64,000 nt of DNA from Nocardia sp. NBC_00416 (GTDB lineage: Bacteria > Actinomycetota > Actinomycetes > Mycobacteriales > Mycobacteriaceae): the NCBI RefSeq assembly GCF_036032445.1, contig NZ_CP107932.1, forward strand, positions 3,722,501 through 3,786,500. The letters are read 5' to 3'. Below the pieces are notes generated by a model that was not told where the DNA came from, did no database searches, and saw nothing but the letters and a program-made list of their open reading frames with translations. The translations under genes and the position numbers were made by a program. This document shows positions 49,724-58,418 of this stretch, one piece after another (positions within the stretch are counted from its first letter, which is position 1; the number at the start of each line of letters is the position of its first letter).

Positions 49724-49761
49724 CGCCGAGCTCTACACCCGAACCGAGAACCTCCAGGCAG
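49724..49761 (+). pseudogene. 38-bp remnant copy of the lyase gene at 52693
   Basis: This segment matches 52848-52885 at 36 of 38 bases. It encodes AELYTRTENLQA where the intact lyase has AELYTQTENLQA. It starts 11 bp after the giant gene's stop codon. No other part of the lyase gene is seen around it, so it is a relic of a duplication or recombination. Confidence 0.75.
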
Positions 49762-49830
49762 GGCACGCCGCAGCACAACAGAGTTCATCCGTGCCAGGGT
49801 GATCCCGGGTGTCCGCTGCCCCGGAATCGA

Positions 49831-50298
49831 TCAGTTCCGCTTCCGCTCGACCTGGAACGTCGTGCATCCCGCGGCCGACACGTTCCCGCGCATGGTGCTC
49901 GGCTGCACCCGGGTGGCCACCAGATCCACCATTCCGTAGTCACCGGGCCGTTCGATCCAGCGGACCTGGTCGAACTCCACCTTCTCGCCCTGGACCGAGG
50001 CACGCATTTCGTACTTGCCCGACTTCGCCTCAGGATTGTTCGCCAAGGGATGGAAGGCGAATTCGGTCCGCCCGCTGTCCTCGACGGTCAGCTCGAGCCC
50101 GGTCTCACCCTGTGCACAGGTGTACGTGCCGACCCAGACGCCGGTGATATCAGCCAGGTTCAGCGAATCCGATTCGACGGTTTCCGCTTCCGCCGCGACC
50201 GCGCTGCCCGACACCGAATGTCCGCAACCGGCAATCGGCGCCATCAGCAACAAAGCAACCGCGACGAGCCACCGGCCCCCCGTTCTCCCACCACGCAT
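49831..50298 (-). CDS. Small secreted lipoprotein of unknown function
   Basis: A 155-residue protein. The signal peptide (GGRWLVAVALLLMAPIAGC) ends in lipobox IAGC, so the mature N-terminal Cys is lipid-modified. The mature domain (ADITGVWVGTYTCAQGETGLELTVEDSGRTEFAFHPL, then YEMRASVQGEKVEFDQVRWIERPGDYGMVDLVATRV) looks like a small beta-barrel or lipocalin-type fold; two Cys (TYTC, AGCTTF) may pair. ATG 50298 begins the signal. It converges on the giant gene. A protective role against that protein is possible by position only. Confidence 0.72.
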   Translation of the reverse strand: MRGGRTGGRWLVAVALLLMAPIAGCGHSVSGSAVAAEAETVESDSLNLADITGVWVGTYTCAQGETGLELTVEDSGRTEFAFHPLANNPEAKSGKYEMRASVQGEKVEFDQVRWIERPGDYGMVDLVATRVQPSTMRGNVSAAGCTTFQVERKRN

Positions 50299-50446
50299 GC
50301 CCGGAACACTACCGCGCGGCGGGCCACCCACGCCCCTGATATGAGGCCGCCGGCTCTGTGCACAGCATCGGCACGACCGTGGCCGCCGAATTCGATGTGC
50401 ACTCCGACTGCGACGACCTCGCCGCTCGGGGGAAGGGACCCGCTGC

Positions 50447-51019
50447 TCAGCGGGCAGGAGACTGTCCGAGCGAGCGGAGGTAGATGAGTGTCGCAGCCCC
50501 CTCCGCCACCAGCGCGAGCACTTCCCGCTCCCGTGCGGTGAGATCGGCCAGCGGTGTGCGGTGCCTGCTCGATTTGACGAGTGCGCGGACGACCTCGGGA
50601 TCGACGATCGTCTCGCCCGCGGCGACGCGGGAGACGGTGTCGAGAAACTGCCGCACATGTCCCACCCGTTCTTTCAGGAGGTAGCCCACACCGCCTTCGG
50701 TCGAATCAGCACCGAGTAGATCGTCCAGATATGCGACCGAAACATACTGGGAGAGAACGACTATGCCGAGATTCGGGTCGCGGCCGCGTAGCTCGGCCGC
50801 GGCGCGGAGTCCGTCGTCGGTGCCGTTGGGCGGCATCCGCACATCGGTGATCACCAGATCCGGTGCGTAGGCCGCGTAGGCGTGGACGAGACCCGCCGCG
50901 TCGCCGACCGCCGCGCTCACCTCGTGTCCGGCCGAGGTGAGCACACTCTCGAGTCCCGCGCGCAGCAGTGGGCTGTCTTCGGCCAGCACGATCCGCAGTC
51001 GAGGGGGTGGTGCGGTCAC
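50447..51019 (-). pseudogene. NarL-type response regulator truncated in its HTH
   Basis: A 190-residue product with a complete receiver domain (LRIVLAEDSPLLRAGLESVL, phospho-acceptor Asp59 in LVITDVRMPP, Lys in GYLLKERVGHV). The LuxR-type HTH begins normally with LADLTAREREVLALVAEG and then runs into ATLIYLRSLGQSPAR and a stop. About 35-40 residues that form the recognition helix are missing. DNA binding is therefore unlikely. GTG 51019 overlaps the kinase-like gene's stop (GTGA). Confidence 0.75.
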
Positions 51020-51585
51020 ACTGAGCACTCCATCCGGATGGTCGTCGGCCCGCCGGGCGGACTGGTCACCGTCAACTGTCCGTCCAGGGCGGCGAGCCTG
51101 CGCTGCAGGCGTTCGAGGCCGTGGCCGGCCACGATATGCGCGCCGCCGGGCCCGTCGTCGGTGATGCTCAGTATCCACTTCCGGTCGGTGTGCGTGCCGC
51201 GCACGCCGACCCGGGCCGCGCCGGTGTGCCGGACCACATTGGTGAGGCATTCGGCGACCAGCACGTAGGACATGTGCTCGACGGCCGGTGGCAGCCGGTT
51301 GCCGGGGACCGACGGCGCGTCGAGGTCGATGCGGATATCCAGCGGCAGATCCGCCGCGAGATCGATCAATGCCGGTTCGAGGCCGCGTTCGGCCAGTACC
51401 CGGGGTGAGAAACCGCGCAGGACGAGCAGTTGGACGACCGGATCGTCGAGCGAATACCCGGCCGCTCCGGCGATACCCCACGGAATCCATGCCCCCGCGA
51501 AGGCAAGCAACAGGAACCATCGAACCCCCCTCCGGCTTACGGTGTTGTGCCCGAACGGCCGCCTGTGGGCCAGCGTTGTATCCAC
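51016..51585 (-). pseudogene. Chimera: CPBP-protease-like N-terminus fused to histidine-kinase ATPase end
   Basis: A 189-residue frame. Residues 1 to about 56 (RRGVRWFLLLAFAGAWIPWGIAGAAGYSLDDPVVQLLVL) look like the first two membrane helices of a CAAX/CPBP-type membrane protein. From RGFSPRVLAERGLEPAL onward it is the end of a NarL-family sensor kinase: the N-box region HMSYVLVAECLTNVVRHTGA, the G1 box DDGPGG and the final GHGLERLQRRLAALDGQLTV. The phospho-accepting His segment and the sensor are absent. A deletion near 51418 probably joined two genes. Confidence 0.7.
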
Positions 51586-51719
51586 GCCTCCATTACAGAG
51601 CGGCGGCCGGGGGAAGTCGGTGGAGAACAGGACCGTTTCACGGTCGCGTACGCGCTACCTTCGTATCGGCGCGGGAGACCGGCCGACAGCCCGCGGCCCG
51701 ACCGACTCCGGGATTCGCT

Positions 51720-52664
51720 CTAGCCGCGCGGTAGCGCTTGCACGATCCGCGTGATCCGCGCTCCGGCATCACACACCTTCTCGATCTTCGCGGTGAGCGC
51801 CTCGCCTTCGAACTCCTCGGAACGGCCACCGACGCTGATGGAAGCGACCACCGATCCGTCCCGCCCCAGGATCGGTGCCGCCACCGCGGCGACCCCGGGC
51901 AGATAGTCGGAATTGCTCACCGAATAGCCGGCTCGCTCGATCTCGTCCAGATGTTCGACGAGCCGGTCCGCCTCGGTAATGGTCTGCTCGGTGATCGCGG
52001 GCAGATCATTCGTGATCCACCTGTCCCGCAACGCTTTCGAATGGGCGAGCATGACGGCCGGCCCCGCGGCCACGTGATAGGGCATCACCGACCCGACATT
52101 GATCCCGGCGACCACGAGCGAGTTACGCCCCTCGAGCAGATCGATGCAGACCGCACCCTGTTCGGCCGGCACCATCAGATAGGCCGTGTTGCCGAACGCC
52201 GTCGCCAGTTCGGTCATGAACGGCTTTGCCGCCGACCGGATATCGAGTTTGGCCAGCGCCGCGGAGCCGATCTCGAACACCGGCATAGCCACCCGGTAGG
52301 CGCCTTCTTCGGTGCGGTCCACCCATCCCGCCTGGACCAGGGTCGCCATCAGGCGGAACACGGTGGTCTTGTTCATCCCGCTCGCCACGGTGAGGTCGTT
52401 CAACGCCCAGGTGGGCCGGTCCGCACTGAAGTGACCGAGCAGCGTGCACGCCTTGAGCACGGCACCCACGACATCGCGCCCCCCGGACACCTCGGACTCG
52501 GCGGGCACAGTCGCCTTCGGCTCGGACGGCACAGCCACTTGATACTCACTCGCTTCCACGGCTCGGGCGATCGATCTCGCCACCTTACGAACTGATTCAT
52601 CGATCGGGGTTGACTTTGTGACCTGAGCCACCTTACCGTCTCGTATCGAGATTTTGAAACGCAT
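51720..52664 (-). CDS. IclR family transcriptional regulator
   Basis: About 314 residues from ATG 52664; GTG 52631 is an equally possible start, since the first 60 residues are unlike other IclR proteins. The winged HTH lies at about residues 70-125 (VLKACTLLGHFSADRPTWALNDLTVASGMNKTTVFRLMATLVQAGWVDRTEEGAYRV). The IclR ligand domain follows (PFMTELATAFGNTAYLMVPAEQGAVCIDLLEG through GYSVSNSDYLPGVAAVAAPILGRDGSVVASISVGG). It is divergent from the lyase operon, and a palindrome lies between them. It probably controls that operon in response to a small carboxylate. Confidence 0.85.
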   Translation of the reverse strand: MRFKISIRDGKVAQVTKSTPIDESVRKVARSIARAVEASEYQVAVPSEPKATVPAESEVSGGRDVVGAVLKACTLLGHFSADRPTWALNDLTVASGMNKTTVFRLMATLVQAGWVDRTEEGAYRVAMPVFEIGSAALAKLDIRSAAKPFMTELATAFGNTAYLMVPAEQGAVCIDLLEGRNSLVVAGINVGSVMPYHVAAGPAVMLAHSKALRDRWITNDLPAITEQTITEADRLVEHLDEIERAGYSVSNSDYLPGVAAVAAPILGRDGSVVASISVGGRSEEFEGEALTAKIEKVCDAGARITRIVQALPRG

Positions 52665-52678
52665 TCCGCATTGCGAAA
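52664..52678. promoter_or_regulatory. Candidate IclR operator
   Basis: TTCCGCATTGCGAAA is a palindrome with one mismatched pair (CGCA-T-TGCG core). It sits 15 bp ahead of the lyase start and at the IclR start region, where an autoregulating IclR protein would bind. A second GAAACGCATT lies just upstream. Confidence 0.5.
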
Positions 52679-52692
52679 CGGAGAGTTTGACA

Positions 52693-53562
52693 GTGAGCAG
52701 CCCGACCTTGAAAGACCTCACGTCACGCGGCCTGGTCTACGCGCCCGGCGTATGGGACGGCCTGACCGCACGCCTCGCCGAACAGGCCGGATTCAGCGCA
52801 CTGTGCGCCTCGGGATTCGCCGTCTCGGCAGCGCTCGGCCTCCCCGACGCCGAGCTCTACACCCAGACCGAGAACCTCCAGGCAGTCCGCACGATCCGCG
52901 AGTCCTCGAAGCTGCCGCTGGTCGCCGATATCGACACCGGCTACGGCAACGCCGTCAACGCCGCCCGCACCGCCGCGAAATTCGCCGACGCGGGCGTCGG
53001 CGGAATGTTCATGGAGGACCAGGTCTCCCCCAAGTCCTGCCCCATCTGCGTGGGCGACCCCGTAGACCTGATCAGCGTCGACGAAGCGACCGGCAAGATC
53101 CGCGCCGTCCGCGACTCGATCCCCGACGAGGTTCTCCTCATCGCCCGCACCGATGCCCGCGGTGACGAGGCCATCCGCCGCGCCCAGGCCTACGTCGAAG
53201 CCGGCGCCGACATGATCATGCCGGTCACCAAGACCTTCGCGACCGTCGAGGAATGGCAGCGCTGCCACGAGGCGGTCGGGGTCCCGCTCATGGCCACCCT
53301 CACCGCCTCGACCTGGACCGAACGTGATTTCACCCCCGAGATCCTCGACCAGATCGGCGTCCGCCTCGCCCTGCTGCCCACCCAGGTCCTGATGGCGGCG
53401 ACCGGCGCCGCGCAGCAGGCGCTGCGACGGCTCGCCGCGGGCGAAGCCCCCGCCCAGGTCAGCGCCGACGCCCTCCAGCACCACGAGTTCGTCGAACTGA
53501 TCGGCTTCCCCGAGGTCGAGGCCAAGCAGAACAAGTACCTACCCGCGAAACAGGACCGGTGA
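52693..53562 (+). CDS. Isocitrate lyase / PEP mutase family lyase (candidate 2,3-dimethylmalate lyase)
   Basis: A 289-residue TIM-barrel carbon-carbon lyase. Typical blocks: VYAPGVWDGLTARLAEQAGFSALCASGFAVSAALGLPD, the metal motif VADIDTGYGN, and LIARTDARGDEAIRRAQAYVEAGADMIM. The catalytic loop reads EDQVSPKSCP. The Cys of the isocitrate-lyase KKCGH loop is kept, but the Gly-His are replaced, so the substrate differs from 2-methylisocitrate. GTG 52693 has GGAGA upstream. It overlaps the aconitase-family subunit gene by 4 bp. In Eubacterium barkeri, dimethylmalate lyase of this family works with a two-subunit aconitase-type hydratase, as arranged here. Confidence 0.85.
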   Translation: MSSPTLKDLTSRGLVYAPGVWDGLTARLAEQAGFSALCASGFAVSAALGLPDAELYTQTENLQAVRTIRESSKLPLVADIDTGYGNAVNAARTAAKFADAGVGGMFMEDQVSPKSCPICVGDPVDLISVDEATGKIRAVRDSIPDEVLLIARTDARGDEAIRRAQAYVEAGADMIMPVTKTFATVEEWQRCHEAVGVPLMATLTASTWTERDFTPEILDQIGVRLALLPTQVLMAATGAAQQALRRLAAGEAPAQVSADALQHHEFVELIGFPEVEAKQNKYLPAKQDR

Positions 53563-54824
53563 CCGCCGTGGGCTACACGATGACCGAGAAGATCCTGGGC
53601 CGCGCCTCGGATCAGAAGATGGTCCGGAGCGGCGAGAACCACGCGGTGCAGCCGTCGCGGATGATCGCCTACGACTTCCCCGGCTACACCGATGTGATGT
53701 TCCGCCAGATGCGCGACGACTTCGGGATCACCGAGTTGAAGGATCCGAGCCGCTACATCATCTTCATCGACCACATGCTCAGCAAGGGCAACGACAAGGA
53801 AACCGAAGTCCACCAGGTCACCCGCGACTGGTGCGAGTTCTACGGCATCGAGCTGCACGAGGGCCGCGGCATCGGCCACCAGCTCACCGCCGAACTCGGC
53901 TTGGCGATCCCCGGCGAATTCCTGGTCCATTTCGACGGCCACATCAGCGGTGTCGGTGCGTTCGGCGCCCTCGGCTGGGGTATCCGCCGCGACCTCATCG
54001 AAGCCTGGGTCACCGGCCAGGTCTTCGTCGATATCCCCGCCACCACCCGCTTCGACCTGGTCGGCGAGTTCCCGCCCGGCGTCGACAGCCGCGACCTCGT
54101 GCACACCATCATCGATATGGTCGGCGCCGACGGTTGCGCCCATCAGGTGATGGAATTCGGCGGCCCCGGCGCCCGCTCGATGGCCATCGACCACCGCCAG
54201 GGCCTGTGCGGAATGGCCATGTTCACCGGCGCAGTCTCGGCCATCTTCGAACCCGACGAGATGTCGCTGGCCTACGCGAACAAGGTCGCCCGCCACAGCT
54301 TCGACGCCGTGTATCCCGACGCCGACGCCACCTACGCGGCCCGCTACGAGATCGACCTCGCCACCCTCACCCCCCGGGTGGTACTCCCCGGCTCGGCCCG
54401 GGCCGTCAACACCAAAACCGCCCAGGAACTCGCCGGCACCCCGATCACCAAAGCCTTCATCGGCTCGTGCGCCAGCGGCCGCATCGAAGATCTACGCGCC
54501 GCCGCCCTGGTCCTCGACGGCCGCAAGGTGGCGCCCGGCGTGGAGCTCAATGTCGTCCCGACCTCGCAGAAGGTGTACGAGCAAGCCGAGAACGAGGGCA
54601 TCCTCGATGTGCTCCGGGCCGCGGGTGCGCATATCAATATATCGAGCTGCGATTTCTGCTTCGGCTACCAGAAGCCCCTGCAAGCCGGCGAGAACTGCAT
54701 CTCCACCGGCGTCCTCAACATCTCCGGCCGCATGGGCAGCCCCGACGCCAATATCTACATGGGCTCCCCGTACACCGTCGCTGCGAGCGCCCTGGCCGGC
54801 ACCATCCAGGAGTCCGTCCAGTGA
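53559..54824 (+). CDS. Aconitase-family hydratase large subunit (LeuC/DmdA-like)
   Basis: A 421-residue protein of the 3-isopropylmalate dehydratase large-subunit group, with an iron-sulphur cluster. Cys ligands are seen in IGSCASGRIEDLRAAA and, further on, SSCDFCFGYQKPL. The early DHMLSKGNDKETEVHQVTRDWCEFYGIELHEGRGIGHQ and GFGALGWGIRRDLIEAWVTGQVFVDIPATTRFDLVGEFP-type stretches fit the family. The short length (no swivelling domain) means it needs the next gene as its small subunit. Start is GTG 53559 or ATG 53580. In a dimethylmaleate pathway it would hydrate dimethylmaleate. Confidence 0.85.
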   Translation: MTAVGYTMTEKILGRASDQKMVRSGENHAVQPSRMIAYDFPGYTDVMFRQMRDDFGITELKDPSRYIIFIDHMLSKGNDKETEVHQVTRDWCEFYGIELHEGRGIGHQLTAELGLAIPGEFLVHFDGHISGVGAFGALGWGIRRDLIEAWVTGQVFVDIPATTRFDLVGEFPPGVDSRDLVHTIIDMVGADGCAHQVMEFGGPGARSMAIDHRQGLCGMAMFTGAVSAIFEPDEMSLAYANKVARHSFDAVYPDADATYAARYEIDLATLTPRVVLPGSARAVNTKTAQELAGTPITKAFIGSCASGRIEDLRAAALVLDGRKVAPGVELNVVPTSQKVYEQAENEGILDVLRAAGAHINISSCDFCFGYQKPLQAGENCISTGVLNISGRMGSPDANIYMGSPYTVAASALAGTIQESVQ

Positions 54825-55354
54825 GCGCCTACCCACCCCCGCCCGACGTGATCGAGGGCAAGGTCGCCTGGATCTTCGGCGACGATTTCGATATCGACCT
54901 CGTCGTCGGCGTCTCCAATATCAAGTCCTACGACCCCGACCACCTGCGGTCGGTGTGTATGCAGGCCTACGACCCCTCCTTCGCCGACCGCGTCCGCCCC
55001 GGCGATATCATCGTCGGCGGCCGTAACTTCGGTTACGGTCATCCGCACTATCCGCCGATGGTCGCCCTCCGCAACGCGGGCATCCAGGCGATCGTCGCGG
55101 AATCGTTCTCGCCCGGTTTCTGGCGGGGCGAAACCTTCAACGGCATGCCGTTGATCACGATCCCCGGTATCTCGACCGCTGTAAAAGTCGACGATCCCGT
55201 GGCACTCGACTGGCGTTCCGCGGCCATGCGCCTGGCCGACGGCACCGAACTGGTCGGTAATCCACCGAATCCGCGGACCGTCCAGGTCATCGAGGCCGGT
55301 GGCTCGTACGAACTCCTGCTCGCCGAGCACGCAAGCCAAGGACAAGCGCAATGA
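54821..55354 (+). CDS. Aconitase-family hydratase small subunit (LeuD/DmdB-like)
   Basis: A 177-residue swivelling-domain protein. VAWIFGDDFDIDLVVGVSNIKSYDP, then GDIIVGGRNFGYGHPHYPPMVALRNAGIQAIVAESFSPGFWR, corresponds to the LeuD core (GxNFGxGSSREHAP), except that the SSREHA stretch is GHPHYPP here. That change in the substrate-binding loop argues against ordinary isopropylmalate. GTG 54821 overlaps the large-subunit stop (GTGA). The two subunits should form one enzyme. Confidence 0.85.
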   Translation: MSAYPPPPDVIEGKVAWIFGDDFDIDLVVGVSNIKSYDPDHLRSVCMQAYDPSFADRVRPGDIIVGGRNFGYGHPHYPPMVALRNAGIQAIVAESFSPGFWRGETFNGMPLITIPGISTAVKVDDPVALDWRSAAMRLADGTELVGNPPNPRTVQVIEAGGSYELLLAEHASQGQAQ

Positions 55355-56706
55355 CCAACGTAGATCACCGCGTCCAGGACACCCGTCGTGATACGCACCC
55401 CTCCGGCCCGCTACCGGTGATAGCACCGGAGAAGTCGCCGTCCATGGCACGCCGGGCCGCCATCGCCGGCGGCGTCGGCACCCTCATCGAGTACTACGAC
55501 TTCGCGGTCTACGGCTTCCTCGCCGTCACCATCGCGCCCCTGTTCTTCCCTTCGAACAGCCCCGGCGCCTCGATGCTCGCGACCCTCGCCGTATTCGGTG
55601 TCGCCTACGTGGCCCGCCCCCTAGGCGGAATCTTCTTCGGCCGCCTAGGCGACCGCCGCGGCCGCCGATCCGCACTGGTCATCACCGTCGTCTGTATGGG
55701 CGTGGCCTGCGGCGTCCTGGGTCTGCTCCCGACCCATTCGTCCGTCGGAGTGCTCGCCCCCACCCTCCTGGTGCTCATCCGCCTCGCCCAGGGCTTCTCC
55801 GCCGGCGGCGAAGTAGGCGGTGCCGCGACCTATATCGCCGAATCCGCCCCGCCCAAACGCCGCGGCTTCTTCGGCTCCTTCACCCCCGTCGGCTCCACCC
55901 TCGGCTTCGCCGTGGCCGCCGCCGTCGTCGGTGTGGTCGCACTCGCCACCACCGACGAACAGATGGAGTCGTGGGGCTGGCGCATCCCGTTCCTGCTCGC
56001 ACTCCCCCTCGCCCTCATCTGCCTCCGCGTCCGGATGAAGCTCGAGGACACCCCCGAGTTCGAGGAGATGGCCGAGAAGAAGCAGGTCACCAAGAGCCCG
56101 CTCATGGACGTCATCAAGAAGAACCCGCTGTCCGTACTCCGCGTCATCGGCGTCGCCATCGCGATGAACGGCTCCGGCTATATCGGCCTCACCTACTTCA
56201 GCGTCTACCTGATCAAAGACCTGGAATTCTCCAAAGACGCCGTCTACTGGACCTCCGCCGTCAGCATCGCCCTGGCCTGCGCCACCTTCCCGCTCGCCGG
56301 CATGGCCACCGACCGGTGGGGCCGCAAACCGGTCCTCATCGCCGGCTACCTCGCCTACGTAGTCATCGCCCTCCCCGCGTTCCTGATCATGGGCGCGACC
56401 ACCAGCATCGTCGTCATCGGCCTCGTCTACTTCGTCTACATGGTCCTCAACGGCGTCGTCCAGGTCCCCGCGTTCCCCCTGTTCACCGAACTGTTCCCCC
56501 GCACCGTCCGCTACACCGGCGTCTCCCTCGGCTTCAATATCGGCACCATCGCCGCCGGCGGAACCGCCCCCTATGTCGCCGCCCAGCTCGTCGAAACGAC
56601 CGGCAGCGCGATGTCACCCGCCTACTGGGTGATGGGCGTCTGCGCCATCGGCCTACTCACCGTCGCGACCATCCGCGAAACCAGCCGCGAGGAACTCCCC
56701 GCATGA
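55351..56706 (+). CDS. MFS transporter, metabolite:H+ symporter (MHS) family
   Basis: A 451-residue transporter with 12 expected helices. MHS features: GGVGTLIEYYDFAVYGFLAVTIAPLFFP in helix 1, FGVAYVARPLGGIFFGRLGDRRGRRSALVITVVCMG (motif A), RLAQGFSAGGEVGGAATYIAESAPPKRRGFFGSF and RMKLEDTPEFEEM after helix 6. Relatives carry citrate, shikimate, ketoglutarate or betaine. It overlaps the hydratase small subunit (ATGA) and the ligase (ATGA), so it should import the substrate of this operon, probably a di- or tricarboxylate. Confidence 0.9.
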   Translation: MTNVDHRVQDTRRDTHPSGPLPVIAPEKSPSMARRAAIAGGVGTLIEYYDFAVYGFLAVTIAPLFFPSNSPGASMLATLAVFGVAYVARPLGGIFFGRLGDRRGRRSALVITVVCMGVACGVLGLLPTHSSVGVLAPTLLVLIRLAQGFSAGGEVGGAATYIAESAPPKRRGFFGSFTPVGSTLGFAVAAAVVGVVALATTDEQMESWGWRIPFLLALPLALICLRVRMKLEDTPEFEEMAEKKQVTKSPLMDVIKKNPLSVLRVIGVAIAMNGSGYIGLTYFSVYLIKDLEFSKDAVYWTSAVSIALACATFPLAGMATDRWGRKPVLIAGYLAYVVIALPAFLIMGATTSIVVIGLVYFVYMVLNGVVQVPAFPLFTELFPRTVRYTGVSLGFNIGTIAAGGTAPYVAAQLVETTGSAMSPAYWVMGVCAIGLLTVATIRETSREELPA

Positions 56707-58418
56707 CCACCGGTAATACCGGGAACGCCCCGTCCGCCGCATTTGATGAGGGTGCGGCGGGCGGGGCGTCCCGCCCGCGAGAGGTAACCGCACAGTTCGC
56801 CACACTCGTGGCGGCATGGAACGACCGAGTCCAGCACGAACCCGACGCCCCGGCCCTCGTCTACTTCGACACCACACTCACCGTCCGCGAAACCGACGAC
56901 CTCGCCGACGCACTCGCGGCCGCCTTCGCCTACCGCGGCGTGGGCCACGGTGAGCGGGTGGGCATCCACCTCCAGAACATCCCGCAATACGCGCTCGTCC
57001 TGCTCGCCCTGTGGAAACTCGGCGCGATCGCCCTGCTGCTCAACCCGATGTATCGCGGCCGCGAACTCCGCGAACTGGTCAGCGATGCCGAACCGGTCGG
57101 GATCATCACCACCGACCGCGATGTGCGGCAGGTCCGGGCGGACGTCGAGGGCACCACAGTCGGGTGGGTACTCGGCACCGCGGAGTCGGACCTCCAGTCC
57201 CGCAACGACCCCCGCGTCTTCAAACCCGAAACCCCCTCCGCCACCGAGGGGTCCGCAGACCACCCTGCCGAAGCAGCCGACCTGCTCACGTTGGCCCACG
57301 AGTACGCCGGCCGGAAACCCCCATCGGTCCAGGTAAACGGCGACGACCTCGCTTTCCTCGCCTACACCTCCGGCACCACCGGCCCGCCCAAGGGCGCGAT
57401 GAACTCGCACGCCAACGTCCGCGCGGTAACCACCAGCTTCGCCGAACTCGCCGGCATCACCCCCGGCGACGTCGTCTTCGCCCTGGCCCCGCTGTTCCAC
57501 ATCACCGGAGCGGTCGTCATCGGCGCCCTCGCCCTCACCGAACGAACCTCCCTGGTCTTCACCGGCCGCTTCCACACCGACGTAGCCGTCGACGCCCTCC
57601 GCGAACACGGCGTCACCTACACCATCGGCTCCATCACCGCCTTCAACGCGATGATGAACTCGGAATACGCCACGGCCGAACACTTCTCCACCATCAAAAC
57701 GCTGTACAGCGGGGGTGCGCCGGTCCCGCCGAGCACGGTCGCCCGCTTCCAGGAACGCTTCGGCCACTACATCCACAACGCCTACGGCATGACCGAAACC
57801 TCCTCGGCAGTCACCGCGGTGCCCCCCGGAACGAGCGCCCCGGTCGACCCGGACAGCGGCACCCTGTCCATTGGACTACCACTCCCAGGAGTGAACGCCG
57901 AGGTGGTCGACCCCGAAGGCCACCCTCTCCCACCCGGCAGCCAAGGCGAACTAGTCGTCACCGGCCCACAGGTCATCCGCGGATACTGGCGCAAACCAGA
58001 AGAATCCAAAGCCGCTCTACCTCAAAGCCGCCTCCGAACCGGCGACAGCGCGATCGTGGACGAGCAGGGCTGGGTCTACCTCGTCGACCGGATCAAAGAC
58101 CAGATCAACGTCTCCGGTTACAAGGTATGGCCACGTGAGGTCGAGGACGTCCTCTACGAACACCCGGCAGTACTCGAAGCGGCGGTTGTGGGAGTTTCCG
58201 ACGAGTACCAAGGTGAGTCGGTGGCTGCCTACGTATCCCTGAAAGACGGGCATACGGCCCGGGCCGACGACTTGATCGCGTTCGCCCGCGATAGACTTGC
58301 TCCGTATAAGCGGCCGAGGACGATCGAAATCATCCCAGCTCTGCCAAAAACCCAGACTGGGAAGATCCGCCGCCGAGCGCTGCGTGACCAAACGCACCGA
58401 CATGAACTGCGCAATTGA
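56703..58418 (+). CDS. Acyl-CoA synthetase (AMP-forming)
   Basis: A 571-residue ANL ligase. Motifs: YTSGTTGPPKGAMNSH, NAYGMTETSS, GDSAIVDEQGWVYLVDRIKDQINVSGYKVWPREVED and the C-terminal Lys in PKTQTGKIRRR. It is the last gene of the operon and overlaps the transporter gene. In a dimethylmalate pathway the lyase yields propionate and pyruvate, so propionate activation is a natural job. Alternatively it activates the imported acid before cleavage. The length and N-terminal 30-residue extension do not decide between these. Confidence 0.87.
   Translation: MTTGNTGNAPSAAFDEGAAGGASRPREVTAQFATLVAAWNDRVQHEPDAPALVYFDTTLTVRETDDLADALAAAFAYRGVGHGERVGIHLQNIPQYALVLLALWKLGAIALLLNPMYRGRELRELVSDAEPVGIITTDRDVRQVRADVEGTTVGWVLGTAESDLQSRNDPRVFKPETPSATEGSADHPAEAADLLTLAHEYAGRKPPSVQVNGDDLAFLAYTSGTTGPPKGAMNSHANVRAVTTSFAELAGITPGDVVFALAPLFHITGAVVIGALALTERTSLVFTGRFHTDVAVDALREHGVTYTIGSITAFNAMMNSEYATAEHFSTIKTLYSGGAPVPPSTVARFQERFGHYIHNAYGMTETSSAVTAVPPGTSAPVDPDSGTLSIGLPLPGVNAEVVDPEGHPLPPGSQGELVVTGPQVIRGYWRKPEESKAALPQSRLRTGDSAIVDEQGWVYLVDRIKDQINVSGYKVWPREVEDVLYEHPAVLEAAVVGVSDEYQGESVAAYVSLKDGHTARADDLIAFARDRLAPYKRPRTIEIIPALPKTQTGKIRRRALRDQTHRHELRN

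Noticed and set aside
52693..55354. Reading the lyase plus aconitase genes as a methylcitrate cycle.
   Set aside because: No methylcitrate synthase or PrpD is present, the aconitase is the split LeuCD type, and the lyase lacks the KKCGH loop.
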